Position numbers and translations under genes: made by a program
Origin: a virus
Length of the DNA stretch: 48,268 nucleotides
Strand: one strand, 5' to 3'
Virus record (IMG/VR): IMGVR_UViG_3300043172_000805
Span: 1-48,268 of that record
Notes under the pieces: model-generated
Databases searched by the model: none
Seen by the model: the letters and a program-made list of their open reading frames with translations, nothing else
What the model was told of the DNA's origin: nothing
Part shown: in pieces, positions 37,898 to 45,212 of the stretch
Position numbering within the stretch: position 1 is the first letter of the stretch
Layout of the letters: every line of letters starts with the position of its first letter

Positions 37898-39004
37898 GAC
37901 GAGACGGCAAAGGTGATTCGCCAGGGGATGGCGCTGATCGATCGGGTCTGGGAGCACGACCGGATGGGATCGGCGTCGAAGCGGGCCTACGAGTGGCTCT
38001 GGCTCTTGGCAGGCTGCAAGGCGGGATTCCTGTCGATCCGATCCCGCGACCTCGGCGCCGCGCAAGGACGCACGCCCAACGCGGCGGCCAGTTGGGTCAA
38101 GGAACTGGTGAAGTACGGACTGATCAAGGTGCATGCGCGACCAAAAAAGGGCACGCTCTACGTCGAGGTGAAAGAGCCGATGCCGGGGGAAAGCTACCCG
38201 CCGCCGGACCCGCAATTGCCGTTGCCGCTTCACGACAACGCCAAACAATCCCAAGAATTTTCCGCCGAGCGAGGCGGCCAAGCGCCCCAACCCAAGCCGG
38301 GGGAAACGACCCCCGCACTCCCTTGGGCCAAGCCCCCGGACCTTCCGGTAGACCGTCCAGTTATCGCCCCGGAAACTGGACGGATAACCGGACGGCAAAC
38401 CGGAAGCGAATTGCCACAAAGCCTACAAAACAGGGTAAACCCGCCGGACCTTCCGGTAGACCGTCCAGTTATCGCCCCGGAAACCGGACGGTCCCCCCAA
38501 GAACCAAGAAAACAAGAAACAAACTCTTCCAAGTCCCAAGAACCAATCCTTGGAAGCTTGGTTAGAGGCAGCGCTTGCTCTAGCGCTACGCTGATCATCG
38601 ACGAGCCGCCGCCGGCCGCGGATCGCTACCTCAACCAGATCGGCGATCTGATCGAGCCGAGCATCGAGCAGCGGCACGTCGTTCGCGGCCGGGAAATCGA
38701 CAAGCACGTCACGGAAACCAACGAACAGGCCAGGACGCGAATCGTCACGACGGTCTTCCGAAAGGTGAGCGATCCGAAGATGGGTGCCCACTTGGCGACC
38801 TATGCGGCCGACGCCGTGCTGTTGTACGGCCTGGCCGAGTCGATGCTGAACAACCTGCTCGACGCCACCGAGCGCAAGCGGCGGGAAAACTCGATCAAAA
38901 AAACGCCGGGCGCCTACTTCAATTTCCGATTGAACGACCTATGCCTCTTGCACGCGCCGGATTGCCCGTGGCTGAAACGCAAATCCAAAGGAGACGAAGG
39001 ATGA
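37892..39004 (+). CDS. Replication initiator candidate, lambda O-like organisation
   Basis: A 370-residue protein. About 15-92 looks like a winged helix-turn-helix (RAYEWLWLLAGCKAGFLSIR, then AASWVKELVKYGLIKVHARP). A disordered Pro/Gln-rich middle (95-230) repeats PPDLPVDRPVIAPETGR twice. The C-terminal helical part (about 240-365) may recruit the helicase. Inside the gene the DNA carries five inverted/direct 10-13 bp sites and an AT-richer stretch, as lambda ori lies in gene O. It overlaps the next gene by ATGA. Confidence 0.6.
   Translation: MNDETAKVIRQGMALIDRVWEHDRMGSASKRAYEWLWLLAGCKAGFLSIRSRDLGAAQGRTPNAAASWVKELVKYGLIKVHARPKKGTLYVEVKEPMPGESYPPPDPQLPLPLHDNAKQSQEFSAERGGQAPQPKPGETTPALPWAKPPDLPVDRPVIAPETGRITGRQTGSELPQSLQNRVNPPDLPVDRPVIAPETGRSPQEPRKQETNSSKSQEPILGSLVRGSACSSATLIIDEPPPAADRYLNQIGDLIEPSIEQRHVVRGREIDKHVTETNEQARTRIVTTVFRKVSDPKMGAHLATYAADAVLLYGLAESMLNNLLDATERKRRENSIKKTPGAYFNFRLNDLCLLHAPDCPWLKRKSKGDEG
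38336..38540. other. Putative replication origin (iterons plus AT-richer stretch)
   Basis: Two 48-bp direct repeats (38336-38383, 38444-38491, one difference) hold sites of the form GATAAC(T/C)GGACGG at 38353-38365, 38374-38383, 38383-38395, 38461-38473 and 38482-38491, in both orientations. An A-rich region (38497-38530, with GAAAACAAGAAACAAAC) follows. This mirrors lambda ori: iterons then AT-rich DNA inside the initiator gene. Confidence 0.5.
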
Positions 39005-39324
39005 AAATGCAGACGCTGAACGAATTGGCCGCGGAAATTCTGGAGATCAACCGTGCCAACGGCTGGGACGTCATGGAACCCGACGATTGGTCGCTCGACT
39101 ACAAGGTGCCGGCATTCCTGGCCCTGATTCATAGTGAGATCTCGGAGGCCTTGGAGGTGTTTCGAGTCGACGACCTGCCAAACTTTGGCGAAGAAATGGC
39201 CGACGTCCTGATTCGCGTGTTCGATTGCCTATCGGGACTTGGGATCGATATCGACCAGGCCGTCAGACAAAAGCTGGAGTTCAACAAAACACGCGGATAT
39301 CGCCACGGTGGCAAGCGAATATGA
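39001..39324 (+). CDS. MazG-like nucleotide pyrophosphohydrolase
   Basis: A 107-residue MazG-superfamily protein. HSEISEALEVFRVDD near 44-58 and FGEEMADVLIRVFDCLSGLG near 62-81 hold the ExxE...ExxD metal-binding residues, followed by DIDQAVRQKLEFNKTRGYRH. It would hydrolyse NTPs or (p)ppGpp-like nucleotides, a common phage function. ATG 39001 overlaps the upstream stop. Confidence 0.8.
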   Translation: MKMQTLNELAAEILEINRANGWDVMEPDDWSLDYKVPAFLALIHSEISEALEVFRVDDLPNFGEEMADVLIRVFDCLSGLGIDIDQAVRQKLEFNKTRGYRHGGKRI

Positions 39325-39344
39325 GGCGAAAGGAGCTGAGTGCA

Positions 39345-39770
39345 ATGGACTATGGACAAGTTGGGAACAATGCCGTCGCCGCCTGCCCATGGTGTGACGA
39401 ACTGTTCGTCGCGAAGGCATGTAACATGATAGACGACATCGGGACGCTGTCACGGCTGTACGAGGAACACGTAGCGGCGACGCCCGAATGTCGCCAGCGG
39501 AGAACCGAGGCGGGGTCGGTAACCGAGGCTTTCGCCGCACTACAGCCGGCGTTCCAGGCGGAAGATGCCGCGCGGAAAGCACGTTGCGACTCCCACCCGG
39601 ACAACGGCCGGACCGGCTGGTGGCGAGTGGTCGGGATTCGCCACGAGGGCATGGCCCGAGCGAGTTCGGCGGGCGAGGCGATCGCGGCGTGTGATGCCGA
39701 CGGAATCGTCGGAACGTGGGAATGCCCCGAGGCGAAGTTTGTTGGAGCGGAGTTGCCGGACGTATTTTGA
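39345..39770 (+). CDS. Small zinc-finger-like protein, unknown function
   Basis: A 141-residue protein. ACPWCDELFVAKAC near 13-26 and HVAATPECRQRR near 41-52 resemble a C2HC-type finger. The remainder is a helical and Trp-containing module (GRTGWWRVVGIRHEG). ATG 39345 has AAAGGAG upstream; ATG 39321 overlaps the previous stop and is an alternative. It may bind nucleic acid. Confidence 0.5.
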   Translation: MDYGQVGNNAVAACPWCDELFVAKACNMIDDIGTLSRLYEEHVAATPECRQRRTEAGSVTEAFAALQPAFQAEDAARKARCDSHPDNGRTGWWRVVGIRHEGMARASSAGEAIAACDADGIVGTWECPEAKFVGAELPDVF

Positions 39771-39794
39771 CCATAGAAAGAAGGAGAAACGAAA

Positions 39795-39992
39795 ATGGGA
39801 ATGTTGGTCTTATCAAGAGAGACGGGAGAAGAGATCGTGATCGGTAACGAACCGACAGCCGTGGTGATTCGCGTGCTGAGGATCCGCGGCAATAAGGTGC
39901 GGCTCGGCATCGATGCGCCCAGGAAGGTGCCGGTCCATCGCCGCGAGGTGTTCGATATCCTGCTCGATCCGGAGGTGGACGATGCCGCGTAA
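39795..39992 (+). CDS. csrA: CsrA-family translational regulator, copy 2
   Basis: A 65-residue CsrA: MGMLVLSRETGEEIVIGNEP, VIRVLRIRGNKVRLGIDAPR, then KVPVHRREVFDILL. All strand and RNA-contact positions appear intact. It differs clearly from copy 1 (RETGEEIVIG versus [10 protein letters not shown]), so it is not a recent duplicate. The start follows AAGGAGAAACGAAA. It overlaps the HD-hydrolase start. Confidence 0.9.
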   Translation: MGMLVLSRETGEEIVIGNEPTAVVIRVLRIRGNKVRLGIDAPRKVPVHRREVFDILLDPEVDDAA

Positions 39993-40602
39993 TTCCAATC
40001 CGCCGCCCGGGCCGGGCATTATAACCCGCAGCGGAATGCTCTTTCATCCGCTGGATCCACGGCCCGAGGAAGTGTTCATTGAGGACATCGCCTTTGCGCT
40101 GGCTCACACGTTTCGGTTCAATGCCTCGACCTACTACACGGTCGCCCAACATAGCGTCGCCGTCTCGTACCGCAACGAGGGGATGCTCGCGCTGTGGGGC
40201 CTGGTGCACGACGCGCCCGAAACCTACACCGGCTTGGGCGACGTGCCCCGGCCGATCAAGCCGTTCGTGTTCTTGGCCGAGACGCTCACGGCCCATCCGC
40301 CGGTCTATCGGTCGCTCGAAGCGGTCGAGGATCGCATCATGGACGTCGTGGCCGAGGCCCTGAACCTCGCGCCGGGCGGCGTACCGGCCGAAGTCATCGA
40401 GGCGGACGGGCGCGAGTGTGCCCGAGAGGCGAGGGACCTTTTCGGCGGCAATCCCCGCCGGCCCAGCGTGACGGCCGACCCGTACCCCGAGCCGCTCGGG
40501 CTGATCTACACGAGCGAGCAGGCGGAACAGGCGTTCCTCGATCGGTGGGAGGATCTGTCGAGATGGCGGTTCCCGGTCACCGACGGAAAGAACCACGGAT
40601 AA
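39982..40602 (+). CDS. HD-domain hydrolase (YfbR-like)
   Basis: A 206-residue HD-superfamily protein. YTVAQHSVAVSYR near 47-59 supplies a metal-ligand His and LWGLVHDAPETYTGLGDVPR near 66-85 the HD pair. A later ADPYPE segment ends the fold. Such phage enzymes act as 5-prime nucleotidases on dNMPs. It starts after GGAGGTGGACG inside the csrA 3-prime end and its TAA stop lies in a dodecamer repeat. Confidence 0.8.
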   Translation: MPRNSNPPPGPGIITRSGMLFHPLDPRPEEVFIEDIAFALAHTFRFNASTYYTVAQHSVAVSYRNEGMLALWGLVHDAPETYTGLGDVPRPIKPFVFLAETLTAHPPVYRSLEAVEDRIMDVVAEALNLAPGGVPAEVIEADGRECAREARDLFGGNPRRPSVTADPYPEPLGLIYTSEQAEQAFLDRWEDLSRWRFPVTDGKNHG

Positions 40603-40624
40603 ACGCAGATGAACACGGATAAGG
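40592..40624 (+). repeat. Dodecamer repeat, copy ii
   Basis: ACCACGGATAAACGCAGATG continues with AACACGGATAAGG. It contains the stop of the HD-hydrolase gene and precedes the XRE gene; the GGATAAGGAAGGG end doubles as ribosome-binding sequence. Confidence 0.7.
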
Positions 40625-40638
40625 AAGGGAAGAAGCAA

Positions 40639-40848
40639 ATGAATCGGCGGCAAATTACGCGGAAAGTATTGGACGAGCGGCGGAAGGAACTGGGGCTGTC
40701 GAAGGCGGCGCTGGCACGTAAGGCCGGCGTGTCGCACTACGCGATCACGCGGATCTTCGACGGCCGCCTCGACCGCGTCCGGCTCGGCACGCTCTACCTG
40801 GTCGCTATCGCCCTGGGCATCGACGTCGAGTTGACGAAAATAAACTAA
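40639..40848 (+). CDS. XRE-family HTH regulator
   Basis: A 69-residue Cro-like protein: ERRKELGLSKAALARKAGVS, then HYAITRIFDGRLDRVRLGTL, with a classic HTH near 14-40. ATG 40639 follows GGAAGGGAAG; an in-frame ATG at 40609 lies in the repeat. It may control the early operon. Confidence 0.75.
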   Translation: MNRRQITRKVLDERRKELGLSKAALARKAGVSHYAITRIFDGRLDRVRLGTLYLVAIALGIDVELTKIN

Positions 40849-41021
40849 CCTACGCGCGGGCCGGCGGTGAAGGCGGGTACGACTTCAAGCCCTTGTCCTT
40901 CGGTCAACCGGCCGTCGGTCCGCGTCTTTTGGAAAGGAGGGGGTGAAAGGGTGACGGGGTGAGAAGGACGCGCAAGCGATCACCCACTCACCCCGTCACC
41001 CTCTAACCCCCGGAGAAACCC
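40849..41021. other. Intergenic region with octamer palindrome D
   Basis: GC-rich spacer. 40938-41010 carries GGGGTGAAAGGGTGACGGGG, the core CGCAAGCGAT (40971-40980) and CACCCACTCACCCCGTCACC. Before it is a stretch with GGCCGG/CCGGCC pairing potential (40860-40910). No small gene seen. Confidence 0.7.
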
Positions 41022-41930
41022 ATGAGCAAAATCGCCTGGACCGACGAGTCGTGGAACCCGGTTACCGGATGTACCAAGGTATCGGCCGGCTGCGCGAACT
41101 GCTACGCCCAGCGGACGGCGAAGCGGCTCAAGGCGATGGGCCAGGCGAAGTACGATCACGCCGACCCGTTCGCCGTGCGGTGTCATCCGGATGAGTTGGA
41201 GCGGCCGTTGCGGTGGAAAAAGCCTAGGAAGATCTTCGTGAACTCGATGAGCGATCTGTTCCACGAGGACGTGCCGTTTGAGTTTATCGATCGGGTGTTC
41301 GATGTCATGGAACGGGCGTCGTGGCACACGTTTCAGGTCTTGACTAAGCGGCCAGAGCGGATGGTTGAGTTCTTCGGCGGCACCTCTGGCACTGGTCTCT
41401 CGGCACCAGCCCTCCCAAACGTCTGGCTGGGCACGTCGGTCGAGAACCAGGCGGCGGATGAGCGGATTCCGCATCTACTGGAATGTCCGGCGGCGGTCAA
41501 GTTCCTCTCGATTGAGCCGCTGCTGGGGCCGCTGGATTTGACGAGTATCGATACGCATCGCACATGGCCCGGCAAGGGCGAAACGTCGAAGATAAACGCA
41601 CTACAAGGCTATGCCTCATCACGCAGGGAGCGGTTTGTGCTCAATGGCATCGTCGAGGAATCTGGCAATGGGTGCCGCTTTGTGGACCGCCAGTTTAGCG
41701 GCAAGATCGACTGGGTCATCGTCGGCGGCGAGTCGGGCCCCGGGGCGAGACCCATGGAAACCGACTGGGTGCGGGCCATTCGCGATCAGTGCGTCGAGGC
41801 GAAGGTGCCGTTCTTCTTCAAGCAGTGGGGAACAGCGAAGTGGGTCTCGGCGAAGTGGGTCGATATGCGACAAGACGACGGCGGCCTGCCGGTCTTGGAT
41901 GGGCGGACCTGGGCGGAAATGCCCGGGTAA
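41022..41930 (+). CDS. Phage Gp37/Gp68 family protein (DUF5131)
   Basis: A 302-residue protein. The start [20 protein letters not shown] continues CANCYAQ, with cysteines spaced as in this family and resembling a radical SAM-like FeS site. [31 protein letters not shown] and [16 protein letters not shown] then FFFKQWG are family signatures. The biochemical role is not established. It starts after CCGGAG. Confidence 0.85.
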   Translation: MSKIAWTDESWNPVTGCTKVSAGCANCYAQRTAKRLKAMGQAKYDHADPFAVRCHPDELERPLRWKKPRKIFVNSMSDLFHEDVPFEFIDRVFDVMERASWHTFQVLTKRPERMVEFFGGTSGTGLSAPALPNVWLGTSVENQAADERIPHLLECPAAVKFLSIEPLLGPLDLTSIDTHRTWPGKGETSKINALQGYASSRRERFVLNGIVEESGNGCRFVDRQFSGKIDWVIVGGESGPGARPMETDWVRAIRDQCVEAKVPFFFKQWGTAKWVSAKWVDMRQDDGGLPVLDGRTWAEMPG

Positions 41931-41942
41931 CGACGGAAGGGA

Positions 41943-41974
41943 ACCACCGATGAACACGGATAAACACGGATAAG
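41943..41974 (+). repeat. Dodecamer repeat, copy iii
   Basis: ACCACCGATGAACACGGATA then AACACGGATAAGGAGAG. The last unit merges with the ribosome-binding site of the next small gene. Confidence 0.7.
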
Positions 41975-41983
41975 GAGAGAAGC

Positions 41984-42151
41984 ATGAAGTGGCCACGGGG
42001 ACGGTATAACGGGCAGCGGATCGGGGGGATTCGGATCGTCGCCGAGCTGAATCTCTGCTGGTGGACCTGGTACGTCGCGCGGAGCGGCCGCAGCCTCATG
42101 GTCCACCTCGGTCCGATCCACCTCTGGATCGAACCGTCCTGGGAACGTTGA
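41984..42151 (+). CDS. Small Trp-rich protein (55 residues)
   Basis: The frame MKWPRGRYNGQRIGGIRIVA continues with ELNLCWWTWYVARSGRSLMV and ends HLGPIHLWIEPSWER. It follows AAGGAGAGAAGC at good spacing and shows a GC-rich third-position pattern, so it looks real. Its TGA lies in the next dodecamer repeat. No family recognised. Confidence 0.5.
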   Translation: MKWPRGRYNGQRIGGIRIVAELNLCWWTWYVARSGRSLMVHLGPIHLWIEPSWER

Positions 42152-42162
42152 ACACGGATAAG
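42149..42162 (+). repeat. Dodecamer repeat, copy iv
   Basis: TGAACACGGATAAGG: one unit that carries the upstream stop and runs into the AAGGAG ribosome-binding site of the next gene. Confidence 0.6.
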
Positions 42163-42168
42163 GAGAAA

Positions 42169-42474
42169 ATGATGAGCGATGAACACGCGAGACGCGATGA
42201 GGAATTCCGCCGGCTGTTGGTCGATCCGTCTGCTACGCAGGCAGAGGTGGGCGATCGGGTCGTCGTTGCGGCCGGCTTGCTTGGGCGAGGGTGGCAATGG
42301 ATCCGAGAGGAGGCGGAGGTCATTGCCGTCGGTGAAACGTCGTACAAAGTGAGGTTTGTCGAGACTCCCGAGGACGACGGCGAACCCACCGAGCAGTGGA
42401 TCCACCCCGCGATTGTGATCGACGTCTTGGGGCCTGCCAAAGGCAACGGAAAGGACTGTTGCGATGAAAGTTAA
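42169..42474 (+). CDS. Small early protein, unknown function
   Basis: A 101-residue acidic protein starting with tandem ATGs after AAGGAGAAA. The body AEVGDRVVVAAGLLGRGWQW and VRFVETPEDDGE suggests a small beta barrel. It overlaps the ParB-like gene by 11 bases. No diagnostic motif. Confidence 0.5.
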   Translation: MMSDEHARRDEEFRRLLVDPSATQAEVGDRVVVAAGLLGRGWQWIREEAEVIAVGETSYKVRFVETPEDDGEPTEQWIHPAIVIDVLGPAKGNGKDCCDES

Positions 42475-43324
42475 GGAAATCCCGCTGAGCGGGCTGCGGA
42501 TTGCCAACGAACTGCGGGCGACCGACGACAAGGCGGTCGATGCACTGGCCGAGTCCATCTCGCGGGTCGGACTGTTGCAGCCGATCGGGATTACGGTCGA
42601 TAAGAAGCTGATCTACGGGCGCCGCCGCGTGGCCGCCTGCTCGAAGCTCGGGTACGACAAGATCCCGGCCGTCATCCTCGACGTCGACGATCTGGGCGCC
42701 AAACTGGCCGAGATCGACGAGAACCTCATGCGCTCGCCGCTGACTAAGGCCGAGCGGATCAAGGCCCTGGAGCGTCGCAAGGAAATCTACGAGGCGATGC
42801 ACCCGGAAACCAAAAAGCCCAAGGGGGGACGGCCGAAAAAGAACAGCGCAGAAACTGCGCCGTTTTCCGAGGATACGGCCAAGGCGACCGGGAAGAGCAA
42901 GCGATCGGTGCAGGCCGACGTGGCCCTCTCCAAATGCCTCGACGACTTGGCGGTGGAGATCATTGCCGATACGCCGGTGGCTAACAAGAAGACCGAGTTG
43001 GCTAAGCTGGCCGCGCTGGAGCCGACCGAGCAGCGGGAGATCGCCCAGCAGATCGTCGACGAGAAGCTCGACCGGGTGCCCGTCTGTGCGAAGTGTGGCG
43101 GCTCGGAATTCTACGACGACGGCGACTGCCGGCCGTGCTTCGACCTGGACGCGGAAGAGGAAGCGGTCGAACCAGAGAAGCCGCAAACGGAGAAGCCGCA
43201 AACGAAAGAGCCGCTGTTGGCCCAGATCGAGGCGCTGATGATCGAGTATCTCGACCAGGGCGGCCCCAAGACGCGAGCCGTCCGCGCCGCCGAAATCGAG
43301 AACCTGCTGGAGGCAAATCGGTGA
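42464..43324 (+). CDS. ParB/Spo0J-type protein with HTH and zinc ribbon
   Basis: A 286-residue protein. The N-terminal ParB/Srx domain has LAESISRVGLLQPIGITV near 28-45 and LIYGRRRVAACSKLG near 49-63. KAERIKALERRKEIYEA and TGKSKRSVQADVALSKCLDD (about 144-163) form the HTH. CAKCGG...CRPCFD near 207-225 is a zinc ribbon. The C-terminus ends AAEIENLLEANR, a segment copied twice downstream. No ParA partner is coded nearby. Confidence 0.8.
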   Translation: MKVKEIPLSGLRIANELRATDDKAVDALAESISRVGLLQPIGITVDKKLIYGRRRVAACSKLGYDKIPAVILDVDDLGAKLAEIDENLMRSPLTKAERIKALERRKEIYEAMHPETKKPKGGRPKKNSAETAPFSEDTAKATGKSKRSVQADVALSKCLDDLAVEIIADTPVANKKTELAKLAALEPTEQREIAQQIVDEKLDRVPVCAKCGGSEFYDDGDCRPCFDLDAEEEAVEPEKPQTEKPQTKEPLLAQIEALMIEYLDQGGPKTRAVRAAEIENLLEANR

Positions 43325-43767
43325 TGAGTACCAAACAAGCTCCATCGTCAATTGAAGCATATGAATGCTGGGTCGAGGGCTGCAAGCAGTCCTCGGACAC
43401 AATCTATGCGACCTCGATTGGCAAAGCAAAGTCGTTCTATTGTCTGAACGCGTCCGACTGGACTCCTGACGTGAAATATACAGACATTCGGGCTCGCCGG
43501 AATCGTCGGCGGTTCGTTACTTCCGCCGGCTTCCGGCGAATGGCGAAGTATCGTTGCATTCCGTTCGCTCGGGTCGGAATGCGGGTCCGGGTCGGCGATG
43601 AGATGGGAACGATCGTGGGTCACAACAGCTCCTCTAATCTCGATGTGCTGTTCGATTTAGGCAGTCGCTACCCGGGCGAAGTGCTTAACTGCCACCCCCA
43701 CTCCCAAGTCACCTATTTCGACGAAGACGGCGCCGAAATCGAGAACCTGCTGGAAGCGAATCGGTGA
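43324..43767 (+). CDS. Hypothetical protein ending in the AEIENLLEANR repeat
   Basis: A 147-residue protein, less GC-biased in codon use than its neighbours. YECWVEGCKQSSDTIYATSI near 13-32 and a basic RARRNRRRFVTSAGFRR near 56-72 precede a beta-rich part (MRVRVGDEMGTIVG). Its last 11 residues equal those of the ParB-like protein. It begins by ATGA overlap with it. Probably an inserted cassette. Function unknown. Confidence 0.55.
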   Translation: MSTKQAPSSIEAYECWVEGCKQSSDTIYATSIGKAKSFYCLNASDWTPDVKYTDIRARRNRRRFVTSAGFRRMAKYRCIPFARVGMRVRVGDEMGTIVGHNSSSNLDVLFDLGSRYPGEVLNCHPHSQVTYFDEDGAEIENLLEANR

Positions 43768-44582
43768 ACGCCATGCCTACGCAACAGCAATTGCCCGGGT
43801 TCTTTGCGCGGCTCTTTGACACCTCGATTGAGGCGTTGAAGATGTACGCTCCGGCTGACAACGAACCGTATTACGGCGCGTTCTCGGGTGGCAAGGATTC
43901 CGTGGTGATTAAGGAGTTGGCGAGGTTAGCGATGGTTCCAGTTCGGTGGCATTACAACGCCACGACGCTGGACCCGCCGGAGTTAGTGCAATTCATTCGG
44001 CGGCATCATCCCGATGTGGAGTTCAATAAACCGGAAAAGTCGTTCGCGCAGTGGGTACGCACGATGGGGCTGCCGACTCGCCGCGTTCGGTGGTGTTGCA
44101 AGATACTCAAGGAAGACGCGGCCTCACCGAAGGGGGCACGGCTCATCCTGGGTATCCGGGCGGCCGAGAGTCCGCGACGGGCCGCGAATTGGCAGGTGTT
44201 TACTGGCCACCGGGGGACGGGCGACTATGCCGTTTGCCCGATCCTGCACTGGCGCAAAGACGATGTCTGGCGGTTCATCCACGAGCGAGGGTTGCGGTAT
44301 TGCGAGTTGTACGACGAGGGGTTCGGCCGCCTCGGGTGCATCTTGTGCCCGATGGCTCCACCGCGGAAACGGCAGCGGGACGCGACCCGCTATCCCGCGG
44401 TGACCAGGCAGGTCTATAGGGCGGCCAAGGCGCGATTCGAGGAGCAAAAGGCGAAGGGCGTTGACACGCGAACCTATCGGGCATTCGAGACGTTCGATGA
44501 GTTCTGGGGGTGGTGGCTCGACGATCGCAAGTTACCAGGTGGGAACGACGACTGCCAGGGGCAATTGGAATTCTGGAGTTGA
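43764..44582 (+). CDS. PAPS-reductase/adenine nucleotide alpha hydrolase-like protein
   Basis: A 272-residue PP-loop protein. SGGKDS at 41-46 binds ATP; TRRVRWCCKILKED near 109-122 and RLGCILCPMAPPRK near 191-204 carry the cysteines of phage PAPS-reductase-like proteins. These relate to DndC-like and IbrA-like families rather than to sulfate assimilation. GTG 43764 has GGAAG at 7 bases; ATG 43773 is an alternative. A ParB-like gene lies close upstream, as with ibrB-ibrA pairs. Confidence 0.8.
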   Translation: MNAMPTQQQLPGFFARLFDTSIEALKMYAPADNEPYYGAFSGGKDSVVIKELARLAMVPVRWHYNATTLDPPELVQFIRRHHPDVEFNKPEKSFAQWVRTMGLPTRRVRWCCKILKEDAASPKGARLILGIRAAESPRRAANWQVFTGHRGTGDYAVCPILHWRKDDVWRFIHERGLRYCELYDEGFGRLGCILCPMAPPRKRQRDATRYPAVTRQVYRAAKARFEEQKAKGVDTRTYRAFETFDEFWGWWLDDRKLPGGNDDCQGQLEFWS

Positions 44583-44641
44583 TGGAGACGCGAGCCGTCC
44601 GCGCCGCCGAAATCGAGAATTTGTTGGAGGCGAATCGGTGA
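44582..44641 (+). pseudogene. Orphan third copy of the AEIENLLEANR end segment
   Basis: METRAVRAAEIENLLEANR and a stop: a near copy of the last ~18 codons of the ParB-like gene, attached after the PAPS-reductase stop. No domain of its own. It marks the far border of two inserted cassettes. Confidence 0.7.
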
Positions 44642-44651
44642 ATGCCTGACC

Positions 44652-44781
44652 GCCACCCGTATCGGATCCCTGAATGGGCGACGAAAAAGATGCCACCCGT
44701 ATCGGATCCCTGAATGGGCGACGAAAAAGATGCCACCCGTATCGGATCCCTGAATGGGCGACGAAAAAGATGCCACCCGTA
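44652..44781. repeat. 40-bp minisatellite, three units plus partial
   Basis: Units starting GCCACCCGTATCGGATCC and ending GACGAAAAAGAT at 44652-44691, 44692-44731 and 44732-44771 appear identical; a 10-base partial unit follows. A short frame starts at ATG 44642 (MPDRHPYRIPEWATKKMPPV) and stops at 44713. With one or four units the frame would remain open to the TAA at 44806-44808. Confidence 0.85.
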
Positions 44782-44809
44782 AACCGAGATCTTGTTTGGG
44801 CCCAGTAAT

Positions 44810-45094
44810 ATGCCACCCACCGACCGGTACCGACGCAAACGCACGATCTATCTATCTCCCAGCGACGAGGAGGCTGTCGAGACGATTCGCCGCACGATGT
44901 CGCTCAACACGCGCGCCGGCGCGCTCCGCTACGCGGTGAGACAGACCGAGCGGCGTATCGACTTCGTGCCGGACCCCACGGCGGCGTTGGCGCTGATCGA
45001 ATATGTCGAATCGTTGAAGCTGTTGCCAGAGCGTGACCTGCGCCGACTGACCACCCTCTGCCGCAAGGCACGGAGTGAGTTGACGCGACCGTAA
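44810..45094 (+). CDS. Ribbon-helix-helix-like DNA-binding protein candidate
   Basis: A 94-residue protein. KRTIYLSPSDEEAVETIRRT near 10-29, followed by MSLNTRAGALRYAVRQTERR, has the strand-helix-helix pattern of RHH/CopG-type regulators. The C-terminus LPERDLRRLTTLCRKARS is helical. It starts two bases after the stop of the minisatellite frame and may bind those repeats as an operator or partition site. Confidence 0.6.
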   Translation: MPPTDRYRRKRTIYLSPSDEEAVETIRRTMSLNTRAGALRYAVRQTERRIDFVPDPTAALALIEYVESLKLLPERDLRRLTTLCRKARSELTRP

Positions 45095-45174
45095 GTCACC
45101 CCCTCACCCGATCGCCGGCGGCTAGCGCCGTGCCGCTCACCCCCCTTGACACGTTCGCCCTGAGTGGAAATAGT
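45095..45174 (+). promoter_or_regulatory. Octamer tract followed by a strong promoter candidate
   Basis: TCACCCCCTCACCCGATC (45098-45115) leads to a stem-rich GGCGGCTAGCGCC. Then TTGACA (45146-45151), a 17-base spacer and AATAGT (45169-45174) form a good sigma70-type promoter, pointing right, with a start near 45181. Confidence 0.55.
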
Positions 45175-45212
45175 AAGGGAGACCGAAGGGCGGACAACTC
45201 GGAACGAACCCG

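Noticed and set aside
44652-44781. CRISPR array
   Set aside because: The 40-bp units are directly adjacent without spacers and there are no cas genes.
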